Shown here one piece after another: positions 22,213-31,555 of a stretch of 31,555 nucleotides of DNA. This DNA is from Eubacterium sp. CAG:252 (GTDB taxonomy: Bacteria; Bacillota; Clostridia; Lachnospirales; Lachnospiraceae): the NCBI GenBank assembly GCA_000436535.1, contig FR886323.1:1-31555 (forward strand). Reading direction: 5' to 3'. The notes under the pieces are model-generated. The model was not told the DNA's origin. It searched no databases and saw only the letters and a program-made list of their open reading frames with translations. The position numbers and the translations under genes were made by a program. Numbering within the stretch: the first letter of the stretch is position 1; every line of letters starts with the position of its first letter.

Positions 22213-23805
22213 TTAATTCTTTCCAAACTCTGACAGCTTAAGACCCTCATTACGTTCAAGTACCATATTGACAGACCAGCTGTTAGCAAATACAAGAAGT
22301 GGATTACCCTTAAGGTCCTTAATCTTCTTCATATCTGATGTACCAACTATTCTGTTTACATCTATCTCCTGTGGATTTTCTATCCATCTGATATGCTCAT
22401 ATGGAAGCGGCTCAAGCTTTATATCTACATTATACTCGTTCTTAAGGCGGTATTCCAGTACTTCAAACTGAAGAACACCAACAACACCTACGATTATTTC
22501 TTCCATACCTGTGTTGTACTCCTGGAATATCTGGATAGCACCTTCCTGCGCTATCTGGCTGATACCCTTTATGAACTGCTTACGCTTCATAGTATCCATC
22601 TGTCTTACTCTTGCAAAATGCTCTGGTGCAAATGTAGGAATACCGTCAAACATAAACTTCTTGTTAGATGAGCATATAGTATCACCGATTGAGAATATGC
22701 CCGGGTCAAATACACCGATAATATCGCCTGCATACGCCTCTTCAACGATATGTCTTTCCTGCGCCATCATCTGCTGTGGCTGTGAAAGTCTTATCTTCTT
22801 TCCACCCTGTACGTGGTTAGCCTCCATACCAGCAGTGAACTTTCCTGAACATATACGCATAAATGCAATTCTGTCCCTGTGTGCCTTATTCATATTAGCC
22901 TGTATCTTAAATACAAATGCTGAGAAATCTTCTTTAAATGGATCGATAGGACCAGCTGAGGAATTACGTGGCAGTGGCGATGTAGTCATATCAAGGAAAT
23001 GCTGTAAAAATGTTTCCACACCAAAGTTAGTAAGAGCTGAACCGAAGAATACCGGTGTAAGATCACCTGCCTGTACCTTTGCAAGGTCGAACTCTGCACT
23101 TGCACCATCAAGAAGTTCAACATCCTCATCTAACTTAGAAAGATAAGCATCGCCTATCTCTGCCTTAAGTTCAGGGTCATCAAGTGCAATATTCTTAGTT
23201 GCAACTTCCTTCTGTCCGTTCATCGCAGCCTTAAAAAGTGACACTTCCCTCTGCTTTCTGTCATATACACCCTTGAATTCCTTACCACAGCCTATAGGCC
23301 AGTTGATAGGACATGTTGCTATTCCAAGGACATTTTCTATCTCATCAAGAAGCTCAAAAGGGTCGTTAGCCTCTCTATCCATCTTATTAATAAATGTAAA
23401 TATAGGGATATGTCGCATAACACATACCTTAAAAAGCTTGATTGTCTGCTTCTCAACACCCTTTGAGGCATCTATTACCATGACGGCTGAATCTGCTGCC
23501 ATAAGTGTTCTGTAAGTATCCTCTGAGAAGTCCTCATGTCCCGGTGTATCAAGGATATTGATACAGTATCCGTCATAGTTAAACTGGAGTACTGAGGAAG
23601 TAACCGAGATACCTCTCTCCTTTTCTATCTCCATCCAGTCTGAAACCGCATGCTTTGCTGTTTTCTTACCCTTTACAGAACCGGCTAAGTTGATAGCTCC
23701 TCCGTATAACAGGAACTTTTCTGTAAGAGTTGTCTTACCAGCATCCGGATGCGATATGATTGCAAATGTTCTTCTTTTCTTTATTTCACTTGTAATATCT
23801 GACAT
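22213..23805 (-). CDS. prfC: peptide chain release factor 3
   Basis: The start is the ATG at 23805 (MSDITS), with GAGG 6 nt upstream; 530 residues, close to the usual 529. RF3 is a translational GTPase that removes RF1/RF2 from the ribosome after peptide release. GTP-binding motifs are complete: G1 SHPDAGKTT (18-26), G2 region ERGISVTSS (63-71), G3 DTPGHED (86-92), G4 NKMD (140-143). The C-terminal part (VVGVLQFEVLEYRLKNEYNV) is typical of RF3 and separates it from EF-G. It has its own promoter with an unusual inverted repeat at the start site. The surface glucosaminidase gene follows after 68 bp, perhaps cotranscribed. Confidence 0.96.
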   Translation of the reverse strand: MSDITSEIKKRRTFAIISHPDAGKTTLTEKFLLYGGAINLAGSVKGKKTAKHAVSDWMEIEKERGISVTSSVLQFNYDGYCINILDTPGHEDFSEDTYRTLMAADSAVMVIDASKGVEKQTIKLFKVCVMRHIPIFTFINKMDREANDPFELLDEIENVLGIATCPINWPIGCGKEFKGVYDRKQREVSLFKAAMNGQKEVATKNIALDDPELKAEIGDAYLSKLDEDVELLDGASAEFDLAKVQAGDLTPVFFGSALTNFGVETFLQHFLDMTTSPLPRNSSAGPIDPFKEDFSAFVFKIQANMNKAHRDRIAFMRICSGKFTAGMEANHVQGGKKIRLSQPQQMMAQERHIVEEAYAGDIIGVFDPGIFSIGDTICSSNKKFMFDGIPTFAPEHFARVRQMDTMKRKQFIKGISQIAQEGAIQIFQEYNTGMEEIIVGVVGVLQFEVLEYRLKNEYNVDIKLEPLPYEHIRWIENPQEIDVNRIVGTSDMKKIKDLKGNPLLVFANSWSVNMVLERNEGLKLSEFGKN

Positions 23806-23864
23806 AATAATCCTCATTTCTGCGTAAGTTTAAAATCTATTTTTCACACTAATCTCCGTTCTTC

Positions 23865-23887
23865 TAGTTATAAACCTAGTATAACTA
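23865..23887 (-). promoter_or_regulatory. perfect 8-7-8 inverted repeat at the prfC start site
   Basis: TAGTTATA (23865-23872), a 7-nt spacer, TATAACTA (23880-23887). With the predicted +1 near 23885 it would cover the start of transcription, or form a hairpin at the very 5' end of the mRNA. It is a candidate operator or mRNA-stabilising stem; no regulator is identified. Confidence 0.5.
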
Positions 23888-23891
23888 ATTT

Positions 23892-23920
23892 AGTATATAG
23901 TATAAAGCTCATAAATTCAA
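23892..23920 (-). promoter_or_regulatory. sigma-A promoter for prfC
   Basis: Read on the minus strand: TTGAAT (23915-23920), 17-nt spacer, TATACT (23892-23897). The -35 lies 17 bp beyond the addA stop codon, so it separates prfC from the addB-addA operon. TAGTATA occurs three times on the plus strand at 23877, 23891 and 23898. Confidence 0.75.
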
Positions 23921-23936
23921 CCGTTCAGACATATAT

Positions 23937-26900
23937 TTAAGAACCAACATTTATCTCTCTCCCCAGTGTAAATGAATATATAAGCTTTTCCTTAACCTCA
24001 AGACCTGTAAGCTGTGACAGGGCTTTAGCATAATAATCAAGCTGCACGCTGTATCTTTTTATAAGTTCCTTCTCTCCTGCTTCTCCCTTTCTTACACGGT
24101 CTGTCTTATAGTCGACTATAACTATCTTTCCATCTTCTATTATAAAAAGGTCTATTACACCCTGTACAAGCTGTCTGTCATACTCAAACACAAACGGCTG
24201 CTCACGCCTCATATTGCCGCTTATGGCAGCAGCTCTCACTCTTTTTCCTATAGGTGAACTTACAAATGTGTATATATCCTTTACATTGATATTATTTATC
24301 TGCACCTCACTCATACGCTCAGTTTCCAACATTCTGTGGATATCCGCCTGTACATCCTCAAAGCTTTCAACATTATTATAATCAAGACACTCCATAACTC
24401 TGTGGTACGCCGTTCCTCTCTCATTCGCCCTCAGAGTTTCTTCACTTCCTGATATGAACTTAGGAATAGTCGGAATAAAGCTGTCTGCACCTTCTTCCAC
24501 ATTTTCAGTGCCAGCAGCCCTGCTCTTGTCTTCATCATGCTCTGCCTCATCATAAGCAGCCTTTATATCATCCTGCATAAACGCATCACTGTCATAGTCA
24601 GTATCCGCCTGCATCTGCTTTAATTCTGTTACTGTAACCTTAACCTTTCTGTCAGCATCGGGGTCTTTGATATATGGTGGAAGTCCCTCTGTCTTTTGTC
24701 GGTCATACGTCTGTGCTTTATCATCATTGTAAACATCTGTATCATTCAGGCTTTCATTCATACTTTCTTTACCTTTGTTAATGCCTGTATCTTCATCTGC
24801 TGATACATTTTCAGACTGTGCCTCTTTATTTATGGCTTCATCTTCTTTGATAATATCCGCTGAACTTATAAGGCTGAATTCAAATGTACCTTTATTATCC
24901 TCCTGCTTCATAAGTGCCACCGGCATAATCATATCAGAATATCTGTCTATATTTTCACAATCTGCATACGAATATACACCATTGACACAAAGCTCATCTG
25001 ATATCATCTGCCATGCAGACATTTTCTTATCTATGCTGGCTACACCGCCTACCATAATAAGCTTTTCCCTTGCTCTTGTCATTGCAACATATAGCACACG
25101 CTCTTCCTCTGATATTGAGTCCCTTAATATCTTTCTTGCTATTGCCCCTTTAATAAGTGTAGGTGTCTTGGTCTGTCTTGTGAGGTTGACATAATCTGTT
25201 CCTATTCCAAGCTCCCTGTCTATAACAAGCTTATTTCTTGCATCTGTTTTATTAATCTGCTTATTAAGTCCTGCCATAATAACTACCGGAAATTCAAGTC
25301 CCTTACTCTTATGGATACTCATAATTCTGACTGAGTCGCCATTGCCGCCCGTTCCTGATGAGTCCGTAAGTTCTATATCGTACTTCTGTAATCTTTCTAT
25401 ATATCTTAAGAAGTTAAACAGTCCGCTATAGCTTGTTCCCTCAAATGATGATGCCTTATCAAGCAGTACATCTATATTCGACTGTCTTTTCTTACCTGCC
25501 GGCATAGTTCCAACATAATCATAATATCCTGTATTGTATACAATATCCCACAGAAGGTCATATATTGTCATAAGTCTTGACTTTTCACGCCATACCTTAA
25601 GCTTATCAAGAAAAGCTTCACATTTATCAGAAAGTGCTGAAAGCTTTTCTGCATTTTCTTTTTTATCAGTATCTTTTATTGTAGTATTCTTTATAAGGCT
25701 CTGCATCTGCTTTACAAATAATCTGTCAGCACCTGCACTCTTCTTTCCATACACTCTCAAGTCAGCCAGCTCATCCTCTGTGAAACCGCCAAAGTATGAT
25801 AACAGCACTGCCGCCATAGGAATGTCCTGCAGAGGATTATCTATACATGTAAGAAGGCTTATAAGAACCTTTATCTCCCTTAACTTGAAGTACTGCTGTG
25901 CCGTATCTGCCATAGCTGGAATATCCCTGTCTAGAAGTATATTTACTATTGTATCCGCCCAGCCGGAAAGTGTTCTTGTAAGAATTACTATGTCCTTGTA
26001 CTGTATTCTCCTGTAGTCGGATAAGTCTGTATCGAAAACATAATAAGGCTCATCCTTTGACATGAATTTTTTTATTCTTTCTGCCATATACATAGCTTCT
26101 GCTTCTATACTGCTGTTTTCATCATCTTCTGATGTATCTATAAGAACTGTTTCTGTGCTTTTCTCGTCCTCCCACCCAAAGTTTCTTTTGTCCGTACACT
26201 CTGGATATTCAAAGCCGCAGTTTAACTGCTGATTACTGTCATACTCTATGCCGCAGTAGTTCCTGTTCATAACCCTGTAGAACACATCATTTGTCGTATC
26301 AAGTACATTTTTCCTGCTTCTGAAGTTCTTCTGAAGTTCTATCTTACAGTCACTTATTACCCCTTTTTCCTTCTGTTCATCATAGCCTGAATAACTGTAA
26401 TACTTATTCATAAAAAGCTCAGGACACGCAAGTCTGAACTTATATATACTCTGCTTTACATCGCCAACCATATACATATTATCGGGAACATCACTTAATC
26501 TGTGCCTTGATACCGCCGTAAGTATCTCCTCCTGTAACTGGTTGGAGTCCTGATACTCATCAATGAGTATTTCATTGAAATATTCTGCAAGTTCATCTGC
26601 AACATTTGTATATTCTTTACTGCCGTCCTGCTTTGTGACAAGAATATCAAGCGCATAATGCTCAATATCACTGAACTCAACTATTCCCCTGTCACGTTTT
26701 TCTTCCTCCATCCTGTCAGCAAAGTCCTTTGACAGCTTTACCATCATACTTATGGCTGGTGCATTGGAATGTACATCCTCCATAAGACTGTCAATATCTG
26801 CCGTAAATACTGTCTTAAGCAGTCCTGCTATGTATTTTTTATACTTGTCACGCTGGACTTTGACATATTCTTTTAAGTCATCCCTTGCATCCGGCATCCT

Positions 26901-27743
26901 TTTGGTACTTAAACGTGTGAATTCTGTCTTAATAACTCTTTCTGAGAGCTCATCAAAGTCTGCCGCATCTATAATCCTGCATATATTCATATAATCCGAA
27001 TTGATTGCATCAAGATAGGATATCGGTCCGTCAACCCTGCCACAAAGCTCAACCATATACTCATATTTTCTCTTATAGTCACGCGCAGAACACTGTATAC
27101 TTTCATACAGATTGACAAGTACCTTATTATTGCTGTTATCCATACCTGTGTATGTGTCAATAACCTGCTCATACCATTCATCAGGCCATGGATTACTTCT
27201 TGCAAGCACATATATCTTCTTTATTATCTCTTCGATATTGGCATCACTTCTGCCAGTTCCATATGCATCTATGAGTGCTAAGAACTGCTCATCACTTTCC
27301 TTATAATAATCCTCAAGCATATCCTGCATGACATCATTTTCAAGAAGTGTTATCTCGCCCTTGTCAGCAACGCGGAAACCCGGGTCAAGATTAATCTCTG
27401 AGAAATGATTTTTTAATATCCACAGACAAAAGCTGTCTATAGTTGTTATCTGTGCATTATTTATAAGTGCTATCTGCTTGATAAGGTTGCTGTTTTTCTC
27501 ATCCTCATCGAGCATATCATCCAGCCTGTTTCTTACTCTTGCCTTCATCTCTGCTGCCGCTGCCTTTGTAAATGTAACAACAACAAGTCTGTCTATATCT
27601 GTTCCGTTTTCCTTAGTTATCTTATTTACTATTCTTTCTACAAGCACTGCTGTTTTACCAGAACCGGCAGCAGCCGATACAAGAATATCCCTGTCTTTTG
27701 TGTTCATAGCATCAAGCTGCTGCGATGTCCATGACTTTGCCAT
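23937..27743 (-). CDS. addA: ATP-dependent helicase/nuclease subunit A
   Basis: The start is the ATG at 27743 (MAKSWTS), GGAG 8 nt upstream; a GTG 9 nt earlier overlaps that site. At 1268 residues this is a UvrD/RecB-type helicase-nuclease of the AddAB complex, which resects double-strand breaks for recombination and degrades foreign linear DNA. Walker A GSGKT is at 27-31; later helicase motifs include DEYQDSN, GDVKQSIYKFR, SIHKSKGLEF and YVAMTRAREKL. The C-terminal RecB-type nuclease carries H at ERGTAYHRVME, D1198 in VIDLF and D1211/K1213 in VDYKT. Between helicase and nuclease (about 966-1100) are two acidic low-complexity inserts flanking the conserved VTVTELKQ. Its partner addB ends 15 bp upstream, so they form one operon. 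Confidence 0.96.
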   Translation of the reverse strand: MAKSWTSQQLDAMNTKDRDILVSAAAGSGKTAVLVERIVNKITKENGTDIDRLVVVTFTKAAAAEMKARVRNRLDDMLDEDEKNSNLIKQIALINNAQITTIDSFCLWILKNHFSEINLDPGFRVADKGEITLLENDVMQDMLEDYYKESDEQFLALIDAYGTGRSDANIEEIIKKIYVLARSNPWPDEWYEQVIDTYTGMDNSNNKVLVNLYESIQCSARDYKRKYEYMVELCGRVDGPISYLDAINSDYMNICRIIDAADFDELSERVIKTEFTRLSTKRMPDARDDLKEYVKVQRDKYKKYIAGLLKTVFTADIDSLMEDVHSNAPAISMMVKLSKDFADRMEEEKRDRGIVEFSDIEHYALDILVTKQDGSKEYTNVADELAEYFNEILIDEYQDSNQLQEEILTAVSRHRLSDVPDNMYMVGDVKQSIYKFRLACPELFMNKYYSYSGYDEQKEKGVISDCKIELQKNFRSRKNVLDTTNDVFYRVMNRNYCGIEYDSNQQLNCGFEYPECTDKRNFGWEDEKSTETVLIDTSEDDENSSIEAEAMYMAERIKKFMSKDEPYYVFDTDLSDYRRIQYKDIVILTRTLSGWADTIVNILLDRDIPAMADTAQQYFKLREIKVLISLLTCIDNPLQDIPMAAVLLSYFGGFTEDELADLRVYGKKSAGADRLFVKQMQSLIKNTTIKDTDKKENAEKLSALSDKCEAFLDKLKVWREKSRLMTIYDLLWDIVYNTGYYDYVGTMPAGKKRQSNIDVLLDKASSFEGTSYSGLFNFLRYIERLQKYDIELTDSSGTGGNGDSVRIMSIHKSKGLEFPVVIMAGLNKQINKTDARNKLVIDRELGIGTDYVNLTRQTKTPTLIKGAIARKILRDSISEEERVLYVAMTRAREKLIMVGGVASIDKKMSAWQMISDELCVNGVYSYADCENIDRYSDMIMPVALMKQEDNKGTFEFSLISSADIIKEDEAINKEAQSENVSADEDTGINKGKESMNESLNDTDVYNDDKAQTYDRQKTEGLPPYIKDPDADRKVKVTVTELKQMQADTDYDSDAFMQDDIKAAYDEAEHDEDKSRAAGTENVEEGADSFIPTIPKFISGSEETLRANERGTAYHRVMECLDYNNVESFEDVQADIHRMLETERMSEVQINNINVKDIYTFVSSPIGKRVRAAAISGNMRREQPFVFEYDRQLVQGVIDLFIIEDGKIVIVDYKTDRVRKGEAGEKELIKRYSVQLDYYAKALSQLTGLEVKEKLIYSFTLGREINVGS

Positions 27744-27758
27744 ATATAACACTCCTTT

Positions 27759-30700
27759 TTATGACTCAATTTCCTCTTTAATCCTGCACCATATGTCCTC
27801 TACGCTTAAGCTGTTAAGCCTTCTGAACTTAACTCCCGGCATATCCTCACTAAAACCACATACACTGTTATATGGACAGTAATTACAACTGCTGTCCTGA
27901 CCTCGCTCATATGGGTTGATATTGATACTTCCGTCCAGTATTTTGGTTGCTTTGACGACATTTTCCCTGTCAACGTACTCACCAAGCGCCATAAGCTCCT
28001 CTGTTGTAAGCACTTTGCTCTTAGATGCATCTATACTTCCCGACTTGCTCACTGTAACCGGAATATTAAGAGAAGTTCCCTCTGTTAAATCAAGCTTGCT
28101 TATAATATTTTTGTTAGAATTAACTACCCCTTTCATACGCAGCTCTTTTCTTATAAGCTCCTCAATCTTATCATCATCGTCCTGCCTTGTTTCAACTATC
28201 GGATTATCAATATTATAGTAAAGCAGTCCTGCCGGAACTATATTCTTACCCTTATGTCTCTTTTTTTCAAAGCTTATAGCCTCTCTCATATAGGTAAATA
28301 ACTGTATCTTAAGTCCATAATATGTCTTTAATAGGTCAAAGTCCGAGTGTCCCGTCTTATAATCGACAACCTTTACATATACATTTTCATCATCTTCACA
28401 TATATCTATTCGGTCTATCTTTCCCTGCATAAAAAATGTGACATCGTGAGGTAAGTCCTCTATCTTAGTTAAGAAGCCTTTCTCAAATGTGTCAGGTATA
28501 AACAGTCCGTCTGCAAGCTGTTTTCCTATCGCCCACAGTGTCTTATCCGCCAGGTCCTCCATACGCTTTATAAGGAATTCGTTACGGCTCGTGCTCTTTA
28601 ATATCGTGTTTCCATAGCTGTCCGCAATGGCATGTATACTCTCTGACACCATACTTCTTCTTTCTTCGTCAGATAAAAGCACGAACGATTTCTTATTCTG
28701 CTTTATGTTCTTTGATACATCCTCTATAACCGCATGAAGTATCGTACCAAAGTCATTTACTGCAAACTTATACTCTTCACGCTCATCCAGTTTCAATCCA
28801 TAGCGGCAGAAGTACGCATACTGGCATGCTGCATACTGCTCAAATGATGTGACACTTCCTGTAAGCTCTTTTCCATACAGGTCAAGCGCAACACCGTCTG
28901 CAAGTATCTTTGCAAGGTTCTCGTCACTCCACTCAAGCTCAGCCTTTGGAATTCGTATATATGAGCGCTCTTTTGCAGCATCGTCATATGAAAGCACATC
29001 CATCCCCGGAAACATTTTCTTAATCATTCTTATAATATAAGATGGCAATATTGCTTTCATATCCATGCTGTTATGTGCATAAGTTATATATAGCTTCTGC
29101 GATGTCTTTGTCATAATAAGATACAGATAAAATCTCTGTACAAATGCTTTCTCCCTCACTGACATTGACAAAGAAACATCCATTGTCTTAAGCTTTTCCC
29201 TGTCTGTTTCTGACAATACGCTTCTGCTGTCGCTTTTTTTAGGAACATACCCGTCATTTACCCCAACAAAGAACATAGCTCTTATGTTATCAAGTCGTGT
29301 TCTCTCAATATCACCTATAACTATACAGTCCTTTGTAGGTGGAATAAGTCCTATTTTTATCTCATCAAAACCAGATGACATAATACGGTTATATTCTTTT
29401 ACAGTTACCTTTTCACTGCCTAATAGCTGTACCAGCTTATCAAAAAGCTCTATTATCTTTGCGTATATCTGTCTGTATTCATCCTTATTATTGCTTGCAA
29501 GCTCAAGCATCTGCTCCTCGCACTGTAGTCTGACTAACAGCTCATACACTGCTGTTGTCATAGCCTTAACATCACCGTCTGCACTCTTAAGCTTATCATC
29601 AAGCTCTGATAAAGGCTCTATAACTCTCACTCTCAAGTCATTTAACATTGTAAGGTCAGTAGCCATGGCACTGCCTCGGAACTTTCTTGTCCACTCTGTA
29701 TTCCACTGTTTTCTGCCCCTTATACCGACTGCAAGGCAGTAATTATCAAGAATATCTATCTCATCATCTGATATGCCTGTAAGTCCTGTCCTTAAGTATC
29801 TGAATATGGCATCATAAGTATAATTCTTCTCAACAACATCAAGAGCTGCTGTTATCATTTCAACAAGACAGTTGTCTGTAACGTGGAGCTTCTGGTCAAG
29901 GAAGTATGGTATATCATTCTGTGCAAATATGTTGGCAGCAAGCTTTCCATATGCCGATATATCACCTGTAACAACTGCTATCTCATTGTATCTGTAACCT
30001 GAAAGTCTTGTAAGCTTTAATATTTCTCCCGTGACATACTGTATCTCATCCTTTGGAGTGATACCTACATACATCACTATGTCATCAACCCTGCCGCTGT
30101 AGTATCTTGTACCTGTACGGAATATATTTTTTTCAAGAAATGCAAGCTCCTTTGATGACTCAAATCTTGTCTGCACTTTCTTATCAGCATTTTCTATTAC
30201 TATGCTTTCTGCATTAATATGCTGCTCATCACATATTTTATTAAGGTGTGCAACTGTATCCTTAGTCATATAGAAAAGGTTCTCTATTCCCTCATTGACA
30301 TTGGCATGCTCATTTGCATCTATTGTAAGCGCCACTTTGACCTCGCTGCACATATCAAGAAGTATTGACATAAGCCTGTACTGCACCGGTGTAAAGCCTG
30401 TAAAGCCGTCAAATGCTATAATACTTCCTCTTATCTTAGCAGACTCTGTCACTTTTCTGCACATAAGGTCTAATATCTCTTCTGATGTTATATAGTGGTC
30501 TTTTATAAATTCCTTAAACCCACTGTATATAAGTGATATATCATCAAGCTTCATTCCTAACAAACTATTGTTATCCACACTCTCATTAATATCCATAAGC
30601 TTATCCACACCTATATCATACTGGAGCATTTCTGATATAACTGACTTCATCTCTGATACAAAGCCTGTATTGGATATATTACTTCCAAAAAACCTTAGCG

Positions 30701-31013
30701 ACTTTTTATTCTGCTCTAATACTCTTCTTACTATAAGATTTTTTCCTGTATCATCAAGAACTGGATAATCTGTTGCCCCGACCTCTTCAAATACCTTGTA
30801 TGCAAGTCTTTCAAAGCTCACAACATCTATATTCAGTATTCCTTTTCTTGGGTGAAGCTCAACAACTCTCTTCTGTGTCGCCATAGTATACTGTTCAGGA
30901 ACAACAATAATATAATCCAGTGACGGATTTTCTATGGCTTCTTTTATTATGGAATTGTACAGATATGTGGACTTTCCAGCCCCCGAACCTCCTAGTATAT
31001 ACTGTAACGACAT
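27759..31013 (-). CDS. addB: ATP-dependent nuclease subunit B
   Basis: The second subunit of AddAB, 1084 residues, with AGGAG 8 nt before the ATG. An N-terminal Walker A GGSGAGKST (8-16) belongs to a helicase-like domain that in characterised AddB is inactive as a motor but recognises Chi. The C-terminal nuclease has VVDYKTG, and four cysteines C730 (AACQYAYF), C1043, C1046 and C1052 (SSCNYCPYNSVC) sit where AddB holds its 4Fe-4S cluster, the last three being at the extreme C-terminus. All nuclease and cluster residues look intact. addA follows after 15 bp. No strong promoter is visible in the 178-bp gap to the divergent gene. Confidence 0.96.
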   Translation of the reverse strand: MSLQYILGGSGAGKSTYLYNSIIKEAIENPSLDYIIVVPEQYTMATQKRVVELHPRKGILNIDVVSFERLAYKVFEEVGATDYPVLDDTGKNLIVRRVLEQNKKSLRFFGSNISNTGFVSEMKSVISEMLQYDIGVDKLMDINESVDNNSLLGMKLDDISLIYSGFKEFIKDHYITSEEILDLMCRKVTESAKIRGSIIAFDGFTGFTPVQYRLMSILLDMCSEVKVALTIDANEHANVNEGIENLFYMTKDTVAHLNKICDEQHINAESIVIENADKKVQTRFESSKELAFLEKNIFRTGTRYYSGRVDDIVMYVGITPKDEIQYVTGEILKLTRLSGYRYNEIAVVTGDISAYGKLAANIFAQNDIPYFLDQKLHVTDNCLVEMITAALDVVEKNYTYDAIFRYLRTGLTGISDDEIDILDNYCLAVGIRGRKQWNTEWTRKFRGSAMATDLTMLNDLRVRVIEPLSELDDKLKSADGDVKAMTTAVYELLVRLQCEEQMLELASNNKDEYRQIYAKIIELFDKLVQLLGSEKVTVKEYNRIMSSGFDEIKIGLIPPTKDCIVIGDIERTRLDNIRAMFFVGVNDGYVPKKSDSRSVLSETDREKLKTMDVSLSMSVREKAFVQRFYLYLIMTKTSQKLYITYAHNSMDMKAILPSYIIRMIKKMFPGMDVLSYDDAAKERSYIRIPKAELEWSDENLAKILADGVALDLYGKELTGSVTSFEQYAACQYAYFCRYGLKLDEREEYKFAVNDFGTILHAVIEDVSKNIKQNKKSFVLLSDEERRSMVSESIHAIADSYGNTILKSTSRNEFLIKRMEDLADKTLWAIGKQLADGLFIPDTFEKGFLTKIEDLPHDVTFFMQGKIDRIDICEDDENVYVKVVDYKTGHSDFDLLKTYYGLKIQLFTYMREAISFEKKRHKGKNIVPAGLLYYNIDNPIVETRQDDDDKIEELIRKELRMKGVVNSNKNIISKLDLTEGTSLNIPVTVSKSGSIDASKSKVLTTEELMALGEYVDRENVVKATKILDGSININPYERGQDSSCNYCPYNSVCGFSEDMPGVKFRRLNSLSVEDIWCRIKEEIES

Positions 31014-31191
31014 AGTGTAATCTCCTTATTTACGATTAGATTATTCAATCTTTTACATTTTTGCTAAATATGTTACCAATATTACATTTTCAGGTAATTA
31101 TATCTTTATATTTATATGCAATACCGTTCTAACCTTCCATCGTACATCATATATTCTTACAAATAGTATCCGGCACAGGAGGATTAATCTG
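31014..31191. other. divergent intergenic region between addB and the right-edge gene
   Basis: These 178 AT-rich bases must hold promoters for both directions. On the plus strand TTGCTA (31068-31073) with a weak TACATT 16 nt later is possible. On the minus strand TTGGTA near 31077 with TAAAAG is weak. I see no strong consensus pair and no riboswitch-like structure. Confidence 0.35.
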
Positions 31192-31555
31192 ATGAGTGGA
31201 CCTACCAGAATATTAGTCATACCACTTAAGAAACTGATAATAACTATATGCATAATTGCTGCATTTATCATAATAGCAACTATATATATACTCTCTGTGA
31301 AAGAACCAGACAACAGCCCTGCAAGTACAACCAGCAGGCAGAATAAAGCCAGTACTGCTACATATTCTCCCGGCGTGTATACATCCTCACTTATGCTTAA
31401 CGGAACGCCCGTTGACATTCAGGTGACTGTCGACTCCGATAATATCAACAATATTGAGCTCGTCAACCTGTCAGAGTCAGTCCAGACGATGTACCCGATG
31501 CTTAACAGTTCATTTGGCGACATTAAGAAGGCTGTTATGGAAAACGGCTCAACTG
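31192..31555 (+). CDS. membrane-anchored protein with FMN-binding-like domain, partial
   Basis: An ATG at 31192 preceded by AGGAGG at 31177-31182 opens a frame that runs off the window after 121 codons. It has a short cytosolic start (MSGPTRILVIPLKK), one membrane helix (about 15-36), a Ser/Thr/Asn-rich linker, then a domain starting YSPGVYTSSLMLNGTPVDI followed by NLSESVQTMYPMLNSSFGD. That start resembles the extracytoplasmic FMN-binding-like domains (PGxYT...L.G....V.VTVD) found in many Lachnospiraceae membrane proteins; the threonine-based flavin attachment motif, if any, would lie further on. It diverges from addB. The minus-strand frame over the same bases lacks a ribosome binding site and is a shadow. 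Domain assignment is tentative because only the beginning is seen. Confidence 0.75.
   Translation, partial: MSGPTRILVIPLKKLIITICIIAAFIIIATIYILSVKEPDNSPASTTSRQNKASTATYSPGVYTSSLMLNGTPVDIQVTVDSDNINNIELVNLSESVQTMYPMLNSSFGDIKKAVMENGST

Noticed and set aside
22511..23146. 211-codon plus-strand frame opposite prfC
   Set aside because: It falls fully within a clear RF3 gene on the other strand and has no family features; it is a codon-bias shadow.
31098..31418. 106-codon minus-strand frame with hydrophobic stretches
   Set aside because: It lacks a ribosome binding site and lies opposite a better plus-strand gene (AGGAGG, membrane helix, known domain start). Its hydrophobicity mirrors the complementary strand.

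Overview
The window looks like a chromosomal segment of a low-GC Firmicute, most probably a member of the Lachnospiraceae. The evidence is AT-rich codon use, AGGAG-type ribosome binding sites 5-10 nt from starts, a one-chain 1250-residue PurL, AddA/AddB instead of RecBCD, a FapA/DUF342 protein, lipoproteins with an LC...NC.H....C motif, and a surface hydrolase with a dockerin. Nearly all genes lie on the minus strand. The exceptions are a small ribbon-helix-helix gene at the left edge and a partial membrane-anchored protein at the right edge. I see no tRNA, rRNA, CRISPR array, transposase or phage gene.

Left to right: a ribbon-helix-helix protein (82-252) and a cytosolic leucine-rich-repeat protein (311-898) converge on a bidirectional terminator. 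A 350-bp gap rich in inverted repeats follows, then purL with its own promoter and a 145-nt leader. Upstream of purL is a probable four-gene operon (9511 down to 5196) behind a TTGTCA-17-TAATAT promoter. It encodes a protein made of 26-residue tandem repeats, a FapA-like beta-helix protein, an intact AstE/AspA-type zinc deacylase, and a second copy of that deacylase that appears to have lost its catalytic and most zinc-binding residues.

From 12945 down to 9672 is a two-gene module: a PD-(D/E)XK-like/winged-helix protein overlapping by 17 bp an XPD/DinG-type helicase with its own RecB/Cas4-like nuclease domain. From 17904 down to 13207 is an unusually AT-rich cassette: a beta-propeller-like lipoprotein, an internal terminator, a double-length ABC permease and an ABC ATPase. 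An overlooked 25-codon ORF follows.

From 22144 down to 18254 a secreted glucosaminidase carrying a dockerin is encoded directly upstream of a membrane-anchored cohesin-domain protein. This is a compact surface docking pair for a peptidoglycan hydrolase and the most attractive system in the window. prfC (release factor 3) lies upstream with a clear promoter and a perfect 8-7-8 inverted repeat at its start site. The right end carries addB-addA (double-strand-break repair) and a divergent gene with an FMN-binding-like extracytoplasmic domain that runs off the window.

All calls come from reading the sequence by eye. Family names rest on recognised motifs; no database search was run.
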